Positions 26,458 to 35,528 of a stretch of DNA of 64,000 nt are shown here, piece after piece; positions within the stretch are counted from its first letter, which is position 1, and the number at the start of each line of letters is the position of its first letter. Below the pieces are notes generated by a model. It ran no database searches, was not told where the DNA came from, and saw only the letters and a list, made by a program, of their open reading frames with translations. The position numbers and the translations under genes are program-made. The stretch is taken from assembly GCA_036273675.1 (NCBI GenBank), contig DASUHD010000090.1, positions 6,113 through 70,112 of the forward strand. Reading direction: 5' to 3'. Source of the DNA: DAHUXT01 sp036273675 (GTDB lineage: Bacteria > Chloroflexota > Ktedonobacteria > Ktedonobacterales > JADMIN01).

Positions 26458-26613
26458 AGCTCGTCTCCTCGTTCCCAATCGACAATTCCCCGCTTCAAAG
26501 CATAGCATGCCGTGTCGCCGCCACCTGCTCTCACCCGATAGTCCTGTTGGCATGAGTTCGAATGGCTGCTATAGTAATCCGGCATTTGGTAGATGTTGGC
26601 CTCGGAGGGTAGC

Positions 26614-27699
26614 ATGGCGAATACATTTCAAGATCAGGCAAACGAGCGGTTCGACAAGGCGACCGCGTTTCTCAATAGCTCGCGCATGTTGTTGCGCAAC
26701 GATCTCATCTACGTCTCGGCGCTGGCAGACGCCGTCTCGGCCATCAAGAATATGGTGCAGGGGTACCTCTACACGCAGATCGCGCAGAAGCCAGCGGGAA
26801 CAGCGCCACAATCCTGGCAGGAGGCCGCCGCCAGCAACAGCATGCCCGATCTGCTGCGCGCCGCCGCAGAGGCTGGCCTGCGCCTGCCCAATCTGCTTGG
26901 CCCGCGCATCAACCAACTCAACCGGGACCGCAACTCGCGCACGCACGACGACCCCAAGCGCCTGATCGACTACGCCCGCGCGCAAGAAGCCATCACCATC
27001 GCCGAAGAGGTGCGCCGAACCGTCCGCGCCGCGCTGGGAGTGAGCACGGCGCCGGCAAAAGTCCCGGCAACCGCAGCCGTCGCGTCTGTTGCGCCATCTC
27101 CGTCGGCTCCCATTGCAACCGCGCCAGCCACCGCCGCGCCGACCCTCGCCAGCGATGAGTTGGAAGAGCGCGATGATGATGTCTCGCCAGCGACACCCGG
27201 CTGGGGACGCCGCTTTCTGCGGACGCTGGGACGGATCGCCGCGGTGCTCCTGCTGCTGGTGATAGGACTTGCGGCCGGTGTCGGCATTATGATTCCGGTA
27301 GCCAGCGGCAACGCGCCCTCGTGGCTCGGCTTTGCGACACGGCTCTTACCGACGCCATCTGCTGTCCAGACAGCGACGTCGGGGCCCACGGTGACGCCCA
27401 CGGCCGCGCCCTCCGGCCCGATTATCCTCGGCGCGATTACGGTCAGCCCACCAGCCTGTAGCGCTGGCGGCGCGAGCTTCCAGATGCACAACGTAGGGAC
27501 GGCCCCGGCGCAGTGGGCCGTTGGCAGCCCCGGCGCGATGACGCCGATGTTCGCGCTGACGGCTGGCGCCACGCCACAGGTGGCGATCTTTGGCTCGCTC
27601 GCCAGCACCAGCGAGGTCACGGTCTACGTCAGCGGGCGTACGCCGGTCGTCCTGACCACCGACGGAGGCGCGGTGCAACTGACCCTCCCGACATGTTAG
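26614..27699 (+). CDS. Membrane-anchored HEPN-like protein with external domain
   Basis: 361 residues from the ATG at 26614 (GGAGGG upstream). Residues 1-140 are a helical domain ending with RNSRTH (R106-H111), the canonical Arg-Asn-x-x-x-His motif of HEPN ribonuclease domains. An Ala/Pro-rich linker follows, then one transmembrane segment (about 207-229) and a Thr/Pro-rich stretch. A roughly 90-residue domain with two widely spaced cysteines comes last, presumably outside. A HEPN domain tethered to the membrane with an extracytoplasmic sensor-like domain is unusual. No antitoxin gene is adjacent. Confidence 0.6.
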   Translation: MANTFQDQANERFDKATAFLNSSRMLLRNDLIYVSALADAVSAIKNMVQGYLYTQIAQKPAGTAPQSWQEAAASNSMPDLLRAAAEAGLRLPNLLGPRINQLNRDRNSRTHDDPKRLIDYARAQEAITIAEEVRRTVRAALGVSTAPAKVPATAAVASVAPSPSAPIATAPATAAPTLASDELEERDDDVSPATPGWGRRFLRTLGRIAAVLLLLVIGLAAGVGIMIPVASGNAPSWLGFATRLLPTPSAVQTATSGPTVTPTAAPSGPIILGAITVSPPACSAGGASFQMHNVGTAPAQWAVGSPGAMTPMFALTAGATPQVAIFGSLASTSEVTVYVSGRTPVVLTTDGGAVQLTLPTC

Positions 27700-27783
27700 A
27701 ATAGTGCCGGTTGTCTTCGGTGAGAGAAACGCCGCGCATCCGTGAGAGATGTCGAACGCGCTGGGAACGAGGGAGAAGAGAAG

Positions 27784-29022
27784 TTGGCTGCTGAAGTCGG
27801 CAAGAAATACGTCATCATCGGCAATGGTATCGCAGGAACGACCTGCGCGCAGATGCTGCGCAAGAACGATGTCTCCTGCTCCATCTGGCTCATCACCAAC
27901 GAGCCACACCCGCTCTACAATCGCGTCTCGCTGCCGCGCTACCTCCAGGGGCTGCTGCCGGAGCAGAAGGTCTTCATTCGCAACCTGGAATGGCACGAGC
28001 AGCAGAACATCCAGCTGCTGACCGAGACACTGGTGACCTCGGTCGATACCGAGGCGCGCGTGGTCTACCTGGACCACGGCGGGCCGCTGCCCTATGACGC
28101 GCTGCTCGTGGCGACGGGCGGCTGGGCCAACAAGCTGGATGTCCCCGGCGTGGCTGGCACGCAGCATATCTACAACTTCGTCACGCTAGACGACACCCGC
28201 GAAATCATCGCTCGCGCGCTGGAAAGCAAAGAGGCGGTCACCTCCGGCGGCAGCTTTATCGCCTATGAGATGACCGAGGGGCTGAACGTGCGAGGCGTCC
28301 ATGTCACCTGGCTGATGCGCGGCCCTTACTGGCTGCGGAGCATCCTCGACGCGGAGGGTGGCCAACTGGTGGACGACATCGCCACCCGCCACGGTGTCAC
28401 GATTGTACACGGCGACCAGATCGACCACGTGGTCGCGGATAATGGGACGCCGAAGACGGTCGTCGGCGCGACAGGCAAAGAGTATCCCGCCGACGTGATT
28501 GGCGTGGGCCTGGGTCTGACGCTCAACCACGGCTTCCTGGCGAATACGCCCATCGAGCGGCAGACGGGCATCATGGCGAACGAATACCTGGAGACAAATG
28601 TCCCCGGAGTCTATACCGCGGGCGACGTCGCCGAGTTCTACGATCCGATGATCGGGCGGCACACGGTGATGGGTACGTGGGATAACGCGCTGGCGCATGG
28701 GCGCATCGTGGCGGTCAACATGGCGGGCGGCCACGAGCCGTACGTGGACGTGGCAACCTATACCAGCCCACTCTTCGATACCAACATCGCGGTGATGGGC
28801 ATCGCCGAGTCGAACAATCCCGAGTTGGAGTCGTTCATGAAGATGGCGCCGGGCGACAAGGGCAACACCGACTATCGCAAGTATTTCTTCAAGGAGAATC
28901 GGCTGGTTGGCTCGGTCTTCATCGGCAGCCCGAAGGGGCGTAAGAAGCTGGTCGAGCTGATTCGCAACGGCGGCGACTATCCCACCCAGGCCGAACGCGA
29001 GGCGCTATTTGACGTGCGATAG
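27784..29022 (+). CDS. NAD(P)/FAD-dependent oxidoreductase (rubredoxin/nitrite reductase-like)
   Basis: 412 residues from a TTG start at 27784 after GGGAGAAGAGAAG; a GTG at 27742 is the alternative. It has an FAD-binding KYVIIGNGIAGTTCAQML and the redox-family core PLYNRVSLPRYLQG. VLLVATGG-like and GVYTAGDVAEFYD segments close the FAD site. The usual NAD(P) glycine motif is altered: GGSFIAYEMTEGL replaces the common Gly-x-Gly-x-x-Gly/Glu pattern. It belongs to the NirB / NAD(H)-rubredoxin reductase group of electron-transfer flavoproteins; its partner is unknown. Confidence 0.78.
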   Translation: MAAEVGKKYVIIGNGIAGTTCAQMLRKNDVSCSIWLITNEPHPLYNRVSLPRYLQGLLPEQKVFIRNLEWHEQQNIQLLTETLVTSVDTEARVVYLDHGGPLPYDALLVATGGWANKLDVPGVAGTQHIYNFVTLDDTREIIARALESKEAVTSGGSFIAYEMTEGLNVRGVHVTWLMRGPYWLRSILDAEGGQLVDDIATRHGVTIVHGDQIDHVVADNGTPKTVVGATGKEYPADVIGVGLGLTLNHGFLANTPIERQTGIMANEYLETNVPGVYTAGDVAEFYDPMIGRHTVMGTWDNALAHGRIVAVNMAGGHEPYVDVATYTSPLFDTNIAVMGIAESNNPELESFMKMAPGDKGNTDYRKYFFKENRLVGSVFIGSPKGRKKLVELIRNGGDYPTQAEREALFDVR

Positions 29023-29061
29023 CATGCCAGTCGGCGGGCAAGAGGCGATGTGGCCCAACTT

Positions 29062-29079
29062 CGCGGCATGAATGCCGCG
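29062..29079. repeat. Perfect hairpin, REP-like
   Basis: CGCGGCAT and ATGCCGCG form an eight-base stem with a GA loop, followed by GGCTCATCC. This resembles the palindrome-plus-GGCTAATCC arrangement at 14747-14831. It is probably a dispersed repeat and may double as a weak terminator. Confidence 0.45.
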
Positions 29080-29177
29080 GCTCATCCCGGTCGATCATTA
29101 TCCTAGTGAATGGCGAGCGCGTTTGCTCTCTCAGGATTAGCCGCAGACCGTCAGCCTGCGGCGTGGGAGCCTCAGCT

Positions 29178-29675
29178 ATGCAGGAGATGCACGAGCAGCG
29201 CGAACTGGCGCGCGAGCTTCAGGCGGTGCTGCACCACGAGATTCCGCTGAGTCGACAGATGGACCTGACGGTGCTGCGATACGACGGCTCCTGCCTCGCC
29301 TTACAAGCGCCGCTCGCGCCCAACATCAACCACAAGGCGACGGCCTTCGCGGGCAGCCTCAACGCCGTGACGACGCTGGCGGGCTGGGGAACGGTCTGGC
29401 TCTTGCTGGCCGAGCGCGGCCTGCACGGCACGATTGTCATCCAGGAAAGCTCGACGCGCTATCAACTTCCCGTCGGCCACGATTTCACCGCCACCTGTCG
29501 CGTGCCATCAGGAGATGAAACCGAGCGTTTCCTCGCCGGGATGCGGCGGAGGGGCAAGGCGCGGCTGGCGCTGAAGGTGGATGTTCTTGACGGCGACGGG
29601 CGGGTCGCGGTCGCCTTCACTGGCAACTATGTTGCGTTTGCACACGCCAGCGAGAGGCCAGGGGAGGAGTCATGA
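29178..29675 (+). CDS. YiiD-C-like hotdog thioesterase
   Basis: 165 residues from the ATG at 29178 (GGGAG nine bases upstream). The region SLALQAPLAPNINHKATAFAGS and the following GWGTVWLLL are typical of the YiiD C-terminal thioesterase domain (hotdog fold), here as a stand-alone protein without the usual acetyltransferase domain. Likely activity is thioester hydrolysis of an acyl-CoA or acyl-ACP. Its stop overlaps the start of the next gene (ATGA). Confidence 0.75.
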   Translation: MQEMHEQRELARELQAVLHHEIPLSRQMDLTVLRYDGSCLALQAPLAPNINHKATAFAGSLNAVTTLAGWGTVWLLLAERGLHGTIVIQESSTRYQLPVGHDFTATCRVPSGDETERFLAGMRRRGKARLALKVDVLDGDGRVAVAFTGNYVAFAHASERPGEES

Positions 29676-30037
29676 GTGATCCACTGGAGACCTTGCGGGC
29701 GTTTGGCGCGGCCATTGAGCAGGGCAAGCCAACAGTAGCCGCCAATCTCTTCGCCCCGGACGCGACCTACGAGGAGCCACCCGCGCCGATGCTCCGCGGT
29801 CGCGACGCCCTGCTCGCCTTCTTCGCGGACTTCGCCGCCCGCCACAGCGACGTCAGCTTCACCGTCTCCCGCGCCTTCACCGACGCCAGCAACACGCGCG
29901 TGGCCGCCGAGTGGCGCTTCGCCTATGCGCGTACCGAGGACGGCACACAACGAGTCTACGAGGGAATGAGCATCCTCGAATTCACGACAGATGGCCATAT
30001 CGCGAACTGGCGCGGCTTCTCGGCGCTATTGGAATAA
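29672..30037 (+). CDS. SnoaL/NTF2-like protein
   Basis: 121 residues of cone-shaped alpha+beta barrel type: an N-terminal helix (LETLRAFGAAIEQG), LFAPDATYEEPPAPMLRGRDALLAFF, and a C-terminal beta sheet ending in HIANWRGFSALLE. Members are polyketide cyclases, isomerases or stress proteins. Four-base overlap with the thioesterase gene implies translational coupling and perhaps a common substrate. Confidence 0.75.
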   Translation: MSDPLETLRAFGAAIEQGKPTVAANLFAPDATYEEPPAPMLRGRDALLAFFADFAARHSDVSFTVSRAFTDASNTRVAAEWRFAYARTEDGTQRVYEGMSILEFTTDGHIANWRGFSALLE

Positions 30038-30123
30038 CTCTCGCCCAAGGAAGGCACATACAGGACCGTCGCTTCACTAGGCGTTAGCGTTCTACGTCCT
30101 CAGCGACCAGAGATGCGCTCAAT

Positions 30124-30699
30124 CTACTCATCCGAATTGGCGATGGCGATCCAGGCAGCCCAGCGGTTGGCCTCGGGCGCTATGCCGTGGTCGTCCATGC
30201 CCATGCCGGTGAGCCAGACATCCGGCACATCATCGAAGCCAACCAGCACGACGTTGCTGTCTACCGGCGGATCCTTACGCTTGCGAACCAGGACAATCGA
30301 CTCAACCCTCTCGGCGCCACGCGCGCGCAGATGTTCGGCGGCATAGAGAAGCGTTTTGCCTCGGTCAATGAGATCGTCGAGCACGACCGCATGCAGCCCC
30401 GTCAGGTCGCGATACTCCGGCGGCAAATCGGTGACCAGGCGCATCTCGCCCGGTTCGCGATTAGGCCCATAGTGGCTGATGATCATTGACTGGACGTTCG
30501 GGTGAAAGTCAGGGTCGAGCCGCTGGATGGCAAACATGAGCTTTGCCGTGAATGGTTGCGCGCCATTGAGCAAACTGACGAACATAGTCTCTATACCCCG
30601 ATAGCGAACAATAACTTCCGCCGCCAGCTCGTCTATGCGCTGGCTGACTTCTTCTTCGCTGTACAGTATTTCTTTATAGTTCGCTGGCTGCTGGCTCAT
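30124..30699 (-). CDS. Hypoxanthine phosphoribosyltransferase-like protein
   Basis: 191 residues from the ATG at 30699 (AGGGGG upstream). The PRPP loop VVLDDLIDRGKTLLYA is conserved, as is the flexible-loop region (ISHYGPN). KRKDPPVDSNVVLVGFDDVPD lies where purine-binding residues sit in HPRT. It may salvage hypoxanthine/guanine or act on another base. It is downstream of the DinG-like gene on the same strand, 97 bases away. Confidence 0.75.
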   Translation of the reverse strand: MSQQPANYKEILYSEEEVSQRIDELAAEVIVRYRGIETMFVSLLNGAQPFTAKLMFAIQRLDPDFHPNVQSMIISHYGPNREPGEMRLVTDLPPEYRDLTGLHAVVLDDLIDRGKTLLYAAEHLRARGAERVESIVLVRKRKDPPVDSNVVLVGFDDVPDVWLTGMGMDDHGIAPEANRWAAWIAIANSDE

Positions 30700-30796
30700 C
30701 GTATCCCCCTTGGCACATAGTTTTTGCAATCATAACACAAGCAATTGGCGTTGTTGGGGATAGTCCATTATTCGGAGAGGGAATTGAAGGTGAGGT

Positions 30797-33757
30797 TCAC
30801 CTGCTAGCGTCCACCCAGTCGGTGACGCGCTCGGTGATCTGCGCCAGCGACTCCTCGTACTGCTCGCAGCGGGGCAGCGTCCCCAGAATCGCCGGGCCAT
30901 AGCCGCGCGTCTGTATCCGGCGGTCGAAGAGGACGACCGCGTTACGCTGCTGATGGCTCCAGGCGAGGCCATTCAACGCCTGACGCAAACGGAGCGCGCC
31001 TTGCGGCACGACAAAGCCGCTCTGAGGATCCGGCCAGCGCTCGGCGCGCGCCGCCACCGGCGGATCGCTCAGCGCCGGAAACGGCATCCGTGTCACGACG
31101 ACGCAGGCGGGCGGATTCACCGTACGCGCCGCACCATCCCAGAACGAGCCAGCGCCTAAGAGCACGACTCGCGACTCCGTCTCGAAGGTGCGCCAGAGCT
31201 GACGCGCCGAGCCGTCCTGTCCCTGCGCCAGCACCAGGATGTCCTTCTGCTCCAGCTCGCGGCGAATCCCCATCCAGGCGCTCCGCAGCGCGGCATGCGA
31301 GGAGAAAATCGCCACCAGCCGCCCCTCCAGCGCAGAGGCCAGCCCGATCAGCGCCGCGTTCAACCGCTGCTGGTAGTGTGGCGCGTTCGGCTCCGGCACA
31401 TCCACCGGCAGGCAGAGCAACGTCTGCGCGCTCCGGTCGCTGGAGAGACAGCGGAAACGCGCATTTTCGGGCAGCCCAAGGCTCACGCGGACCGGCTCGA
31501 AGTCGCCCGCCACCGTCAGCGCCGAGCCCGCGAGCGTCAGCGACCGCCCCGGCGCGCTCAGAGGCTGCAAGAGCGGACCAATGTCGTTCGGCTCGCCATG
31601 GATCTCCGGCACTGGCTCAATCTCCTCCGCCAGAGCAACTGTCGGAACTGCTGATTTCACCTCGGCGGCGGGCGCTTCTGGCTGGCTCTGGCCCTGAGGC
31701 TGGCTGCCGTTCTCCGGCGACTTGCGCGGCCCCTTGCGCCCATTCCAGCGGTTACTGCGCCCAGCGGTATCGCCGCGATCACCATTTTGCGGATAGGGCA
31801 ACCGCAACCAGACCACCATCGGCTCGTGCGCGCCCTCATCAAGCAACAGGCGCGCGCCTTCTTCGCGCATCTGGTTCAGCCGCCAGGCCACGGCGGAAAG
31901 CTCCGAGGCGAGGCTGTCGGGCGCCTGCTTGTTCTTGCCGCCGGAGAGCGCTCTGGCCGTCTCGCGGGCGACCTTCGCCACCGCCGCCAGCCGGGCATCC
32001 ATCGTGCGCCAGGCCGCCGCCACGTCGTCCCAGGCGTCATGCTGGCGCGCGCGCGCATCCAGCCGAAGCACCCGCTGCTCCTGCGGCTCGACATGGCCCT
32101 GCTCGCCGCCATGCGCATGCGCCTCTTGCAGCAGTCGTCGCAACGCCACGAAGAGACGCTCGCTCGCCTGTCGGGCCTGAGTTACCTGCTCGTACCAGCT
32201 GCGCAAGCTGGCGTGTTCTATCCGGCCTGCCGCCTGACGCAAGAGGCCGCCTCCGGGCTTGCCATTCGCCTCCCGCGCCAGATCATCCAGCGCACTGCTC
32301 ACCCGGCGCTGATCGAGAACCACCTCGCGCGCCTTGCGCACATTCTCCTCGAAGACGTGGGAATCCAGCACGAGAACGCGCCTGCACTCCGGCAAGCTGT
32401 CGTCATTGCCACTGGCAAGGCGCTCCGCCAGCGCCTCGTGCGTGGTGACGAGCACGCGCGCGTCCTGTGCCTTCTGGCGCGCGCGAGTGAAGAAGCAGTA
32501 GCCGTCGCGGAGGTAGTTGCACGTGGCCATCGCCTCGGCGTGTTCGGCGCCGCCGCGCACCCGCTCCCACGCGATGTTCTCAGGGCCAGAAAGCGCCACA
32601 TCCACCCGCGCGCCCGTCTGCGTTGTCTGGAGCCAGACGGCCAGTCGGGCCAGACCGCGTGTCATCTCGCGCGAGAAGCTGTCTCCGTCAGGGATCCGCG
32701 CCTGGCCGAACCAGCGGTGCAGGCACAGATACTCGTCTCGCCGCATCACCTCGGCAATCGGTAGCGACACCCCTATGCGCCGGAAGAGTGCGGGAAGCTT
32801 CTCTCGCGCCAGCTGTGCCAACTGCTCCCGCGTGGCGACGGCCACCATCAGGCGCTCGTCCTCGTGCGCAACCAGCCAGCGCGCCACCGGCTCGAGCGTC
32901 GCATCGAGATCACCTGGCAGCGCCTCCGCCAGCAGCGTACCTCCCTCGTCGAGCGCTGCTACCATCTCCCGCGCCAGCGAGTCCACAGCGGGTGCGAGGG
33001 CGGTGGGAGGCGCTGGCTCGACGGCGCCTGTCGTGGATTCGGGGATCGGCGTTTCCTGGGCGACCGCCAGCGTCAGAACATCGGGATCAACACCGAGCTG
33101 GCGCGCGAACTGGTCACCCAGCGATGCGGTCAGCGCGTGGCCAAAGGCATTCGCGGGTTGCTCACGACGCTGATTCCCTCCGCGTAGAAAATAGCGCGGC
33201 GTCCACTCGGGCGCGGCGGGCAGGTCGCGCAGGGTGCGGGCCAGCGACGCCTCGGTGGTCTCGATCCGTTGCAGAAGGAGTAGAAACAACTCGTGGGTCA
33301 GTTGCGCATCGGCCAGCGCGCGGTGATGCACGTCGGCGGGTATGCCGAGCGCCTCGCCCAACGCGCCCAGGCTATAGTTGGGCTGGTTCGGTAGCAGCAG
33401 CGACGCCAGCTCCCACGTATCGATCAGTGGGTTGCGGCGGGCCAGCCCCACCTTCTGCAGAAACGCGACATCGAAGCCGACGTTATGCCCCACCAGCGGC
33501 GCATCGCCCAGAAACGTCCGCAGCTGCCCATGCAGCGAGGAGAGCGGGGGCGCGGAGCGTAGCTCATCCGGGCGAATGCCGGTCAACCGCTGAATGCGAT
33601 AGGGCAGCGACATGTTGATCGAGACGAGTGAGGCGAAGGTATCGAGCACCTCACTTCCCGCGAACTTGACCGCGCCTACCTCGATGATAACATCCTGCTC
33701 GTGATGCAGCCCGGTTGTTTCCAGGTCAATGGCGACGCGCACTGGCTGAGAGCGCAC
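30797..33757 (-). CDS. DEDDh exonuclease fused to inactivated DinG-type helicase
   Basis: 986 residues from a GTG start. Residues 1-165 are an intact DnaQ/ExoIII-like 3'-5' exonuclease: D11, E13 (DLETTG), D96 (HNVGFD), H145 and D150 (HHRALAD). The rest aligns in order with DinG/XPD helicases, but the ATPase motifs are lost. The Walker A position reads EALPGDLDA (278-286, no Gly-Lys-Ser), DEAH reads DSH (465-467), and motif VI reads NGLAWSHQQRN where Gly-Arg-Leu-Ile-Arg is expected. Cysteines C344, C413 and C421 remain from the Fe-S cluster region. Staphylococcal DinG is a known case of a DinG turned nuclease; this one looks more degenerate. Confidence 0.82.
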   Translation of the reverse strand: MRSQPVRVAIDLETTGLHHEQDVIIEVGAVKFAGSEVLDTFASLVSINMSLPYRIQRLTGIRPDELRSAPPLSSLHGQLRTFLGDAPLVGHNVGFDVAFLQKVGLARRNPLIDTWELASLLLPNQPNYSLGALGEALGIPADVHHRALADAQLTHELFLLLLQRIETTEASLARTLRDLPAAPEWTPRYFLRGGNQRREQPANAFGHALTASLGDQFARQLGVDPDVLTLAVAQETPIPESTTGAVEPAPPTALAPAVDSLAREMVAALDEGGTLLAEALPGDLDATLEPVARWLVAHEDERLMVAVATREQLAQLAREKLPALFRRIGVSLPIAEVMRRDEYLCLHRWFGQARIPDGDSFSREMTRGLARLAVWLQTTQTGARVDVALSGPENIAWERVRGGAEHAEAMATCNYLRDGYCFFTRARQKAQDARVLVTTHEALAERLASGNDDSLPECRRVLVLDSHVFEENVRKAREVVLDQRRVSSALDDLAREANGKPGGGLLRQAAGRIEHASLRSWYEQVTQARQASERLFVALRRLLQEAHAHGGEQGHVEPQEQRVLRLDARARQHDAWDDVAAAWRTMDARLAAVAKVARETARALSGGKNKQAPDSLASELSAVAWRLNQMREEGARLLLDEGAHEPMVVWLRLPYPQNGDRGDTAGRSNRWNGRKGPRKSPENGSQPQGQSQPEAPAAEVKSAVPTVALAEEIEPVPEIHGEPNDIGPLLQPLSAPGRSLTLAGSALTVAGDFEPVRVSLGLPENARFRCLSSDRSAQTLLCLPVDVPEPNAPHYQQRLNAALIGLASALEGRLVAIFSSHAALRSAWMGIRRELEQKDILVLAQGQDGSARQLWRTFETESRVVLLGAGSFWDGAARTVNPPACVVVTRMPFPALSDPPVAARAERWPDPQSGFVVPQGALRLRQALNGLAWSHQQRNAVVLFDRRIQTRGYGPAILGTLPRCEQYEESLAQITERVTDWVDASR

Positions 33758-33821
33758 CCTTCTCTCCGTTCCATTCTTAAGCGCCGCCTCGGCGCTGGCC
33801 GGTGACGTTCGCGTGGGCCTG

Positions 33822-34493
33822 TCAGTGTCTCTCGTCTGGCTGTGGCGATTCAGTGGCGGGCATCTCCGCCAGTTGTCGCAGCAATTCGCGCGCCGCCGCG
33901 GCAGCCCGCGCCCGGTGGCTGATGAGATGCTTGCCCTCGGCGCTCATCTGACCCACAGTGCGCTGCTGATCCGGCATGTAAAAGATGGGATCGTACCCAA
34001 AGCCACCGCTGCCCGCTGGCACAAAGGCAATCTGCCCTTCAAGCGTTCCCTCGAACAGCCCCAGCACGCCTACTGGCGCTGGTCTGGCGATCACCATCGC
34101 GGCACGGTAGCGGGCGGTGCGCCGCTCGGCAGGCATATCGGCCAATCGCCCCAGCAGGATGCGGAAACGCTCCTGGTAGGAGACCTCATCGCCAGCCCAG
34201 CGCGCTGAGTAGATGCCTGGTTCGCCGCCAAGCGCGTCGATCTCCAACCCGGAGTCTTCCGCCAGCGTCAGCATGTTGGCGGCATCGGCCCAGGCGGTCG
34301 CCTTCAGAATAGCATTCTCGGCGAAGGTCGTCCCGGTTTCCTCGACCTCCAGCGCCAACCCAATGTCGTTTGGGCTGACCAACTCGTAGGGAAGCCCGGC
34401 AAGAATCGCGCGCAATTCCTCGATTTTATGCGGATTTGTGGTCGCGAGCAGCAGGCGCGGCGGCTCCGATGGCAGCGCGGATTCTGGCGACAT
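33822..34493 (-). CDS. rdgB: RdgB/HAM1 non-canonical purine NTP pyrophosphatase
   Basis: 223 residues from the ATG at 34493. It hydrolyses dITP, XTP and ITP to monophosphates and keeps damaged purines out of DNA. The substrate loop LLLATTNPHKIEEL, the acidic TLAEDSGLEIDALGGEPGIYSARWAG, and GFGYDPIFYMPD are all conserved. The C-terminal tail after ISHRARAA extends slightly beyond the usual end. It follows the DEDDh-DinG gene on the same strand; both are nucleic-acid quality-control genes. Confidence 0.9.
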   Translation of the reverse strand: MSPESALPSEPPRLLLATTNPHKIEELRAILAGLPYELVSPNDIGLALEVEETGTTFAENAILKATAWADAANMLTLAEDSGLEIDALGGEPGIYSARWAGDEVSYQERFRILLGRLADMPAERRTARYRAAMVIARPAPVGVLGLFEGTLEGQIAFVPAGSGGFGYDPIFYMPDQQRTVGQMSAEGKHLISHRARAAAAARELLRQLAEMPATESPQPDERH

Positions 34494-34700
34494 AGGCACG
34501 ATGGCAAGTGACCTTCCTACGAGTGGCAGACGTACCCTTCCACGCACGAGCAGCGCGGCTTGCCTGGATAACGATGGCAATGCCTCTCAGCGAATCAGGC
34601 TATAAATGCAGGCTCATGATAGCACGCGTGCGATACGAGCGTCGAGGTGAGACGCAATCATCCAGTGCGAGAGTGCGAAATATCTTGTTTCAATAGGTTG

Positions 34701-34729
34701 TTGACATTAATTTACGTTTGCTGTATAGT
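34701..34729 (+). promoter_or_regulatory. Sigma-70 type promoter of the DtxR/MntR-type gene
   Basis: TTGACA (34701-34706) and TATAGT (34724-34729) are separated by exactly 17 bases. The A/T-rich surroundings contrast with the GC-rich genome. The operator-like palindrome begins two bases after the -10 box. Confidence 0.85.
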
Positions 34730-34730
34730 A

Positions 34731-34748
34731 TTTTTAGAGTTCTAAAAA
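34731..34748. promoter_or_regulatory. DtxR/MntR-type operator palindrome
   Basis: TTTTTAGA-GT-TCTAAAAA is a perfect inverted repeat with eight-base arms over the transcription start region. Its TTTAG...CTAAA pattern is that of MntR/DtxR/IdeR boxes. Position and partner indicate metal-dependent autorepression of the regulator-mntH operon. Confidence 0.75.
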
Positions 34749-34766
34749 TTCAGTGGGAGACTTACC

Positions 34767-35492
34767 ATGACCGGAGAGACGACGGCGGAAGATATCCGCA
34801 GACTGCCCACCCGCGCCGTGGACTGCCTCAAGTATATGTACAAGCTGCGCGAGCGCGGCGAGCGGGTGACGACCTCCGCCATGCGCGAACGGCTCCAGGC
34901 ACAGGAGCCGGATGGCCAGCTCAGCGACGCGACGGTGACACAGCTCTTCAAGTCGCTGGCTGAACAAGGCTACATAGAGCATATGCCGTATCGCGGGGCG
35001 GAGCTGACGCCGAAGGGAGCTGAAGCGGCGGCGGAGCTGGTGCGCCACCATCGCCTGCTGGAACTGTATCTCGTGCGCCATCTCGGCTATAGCTGGGACG
35101 AGGTGGACGCCGAGGCCGAGCGTCTCGAACACGCCATCTCCGAGCACTTCGAGGACCGGATAGATGCGCTGTTGGGCCATCCAACCGAAGACCCACATGG
35201 CGATCCCATTCCCAGCAAAAGCGGCGAAGTCATCACGCAGCATACACAGCCGCTCTCGGCGCTTCAGCCGGGAGACCAGGCGATTGTGCGCCGCGTGCGC
35301 GATGACAATGCTGATATGTTGCGCTACCTCGCTTCCCTGCGCCTGGCGCCAGGCGCGCGAGTCACACTGCTGGAGCGCGCGCCATTTGGCGGCCTGCTGC
35401 GGCTGCGCATCGAAAACGCCGACTCGTCCGCCGAGCAGACGGTTGGCGGCGAACTGGCAGATGCCGTGCAGGTGGTCGTGGCATCCAGGTGA
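34767..35492 (+). CDS. DtxR/MntR-family metal-dependent repressor
   Basis: 241 residues. It has an N-terminal winged HTH (about residues 13-75), then the dimerisation and metal-binding domain with the family signature ELVRHHRLLELYLVRHLG, LEHAISEHFEDR and GHPTEDPHGDPIP, and a C-terminal SH3/FeoA-like domain (about residues 160-240). It represses uptake genes when Mn or Fe is sufficient. The SH3 domain makes it longer than MntR and closer to DtxR/IdeR. It is followed by mntH after 36 bases and preceded by a strong promoter overlapped by a fitting operator. Confidence 0.9.
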   Translation: MTGETTAEDIRRLPTRAVDCLKYMYKLRERGERVTTSAMRERLQAQEPDGQLSDATVTQLFKSLAEQGYIEHMPYRGAELTPKGAEAAAELVRHHRLLELYLVRHLGYSWDEVDAEAERLEHAISEHFEDRIDALLGHPTEDPHGDPIPSKSGEVITQHTQPLSALQPGDQAIVRRVRDDNADMLRYLASLRLAPGARVTLLERAPFGGLLRLRIENADSSAEQTVGGELADAVQVVVASR

Positions 35493-35528
35493 TTATGGTG
35501 ATTTCGTGGTGGGGGCGAGGATAGTTCA

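Noticed and set aside
31090..32448. Long plus-strand open frames opposite the DinG-like gene
   Set aside because: The products are Arg/Pro/Ala-rich without domains, and the minus-strand gene is certain.
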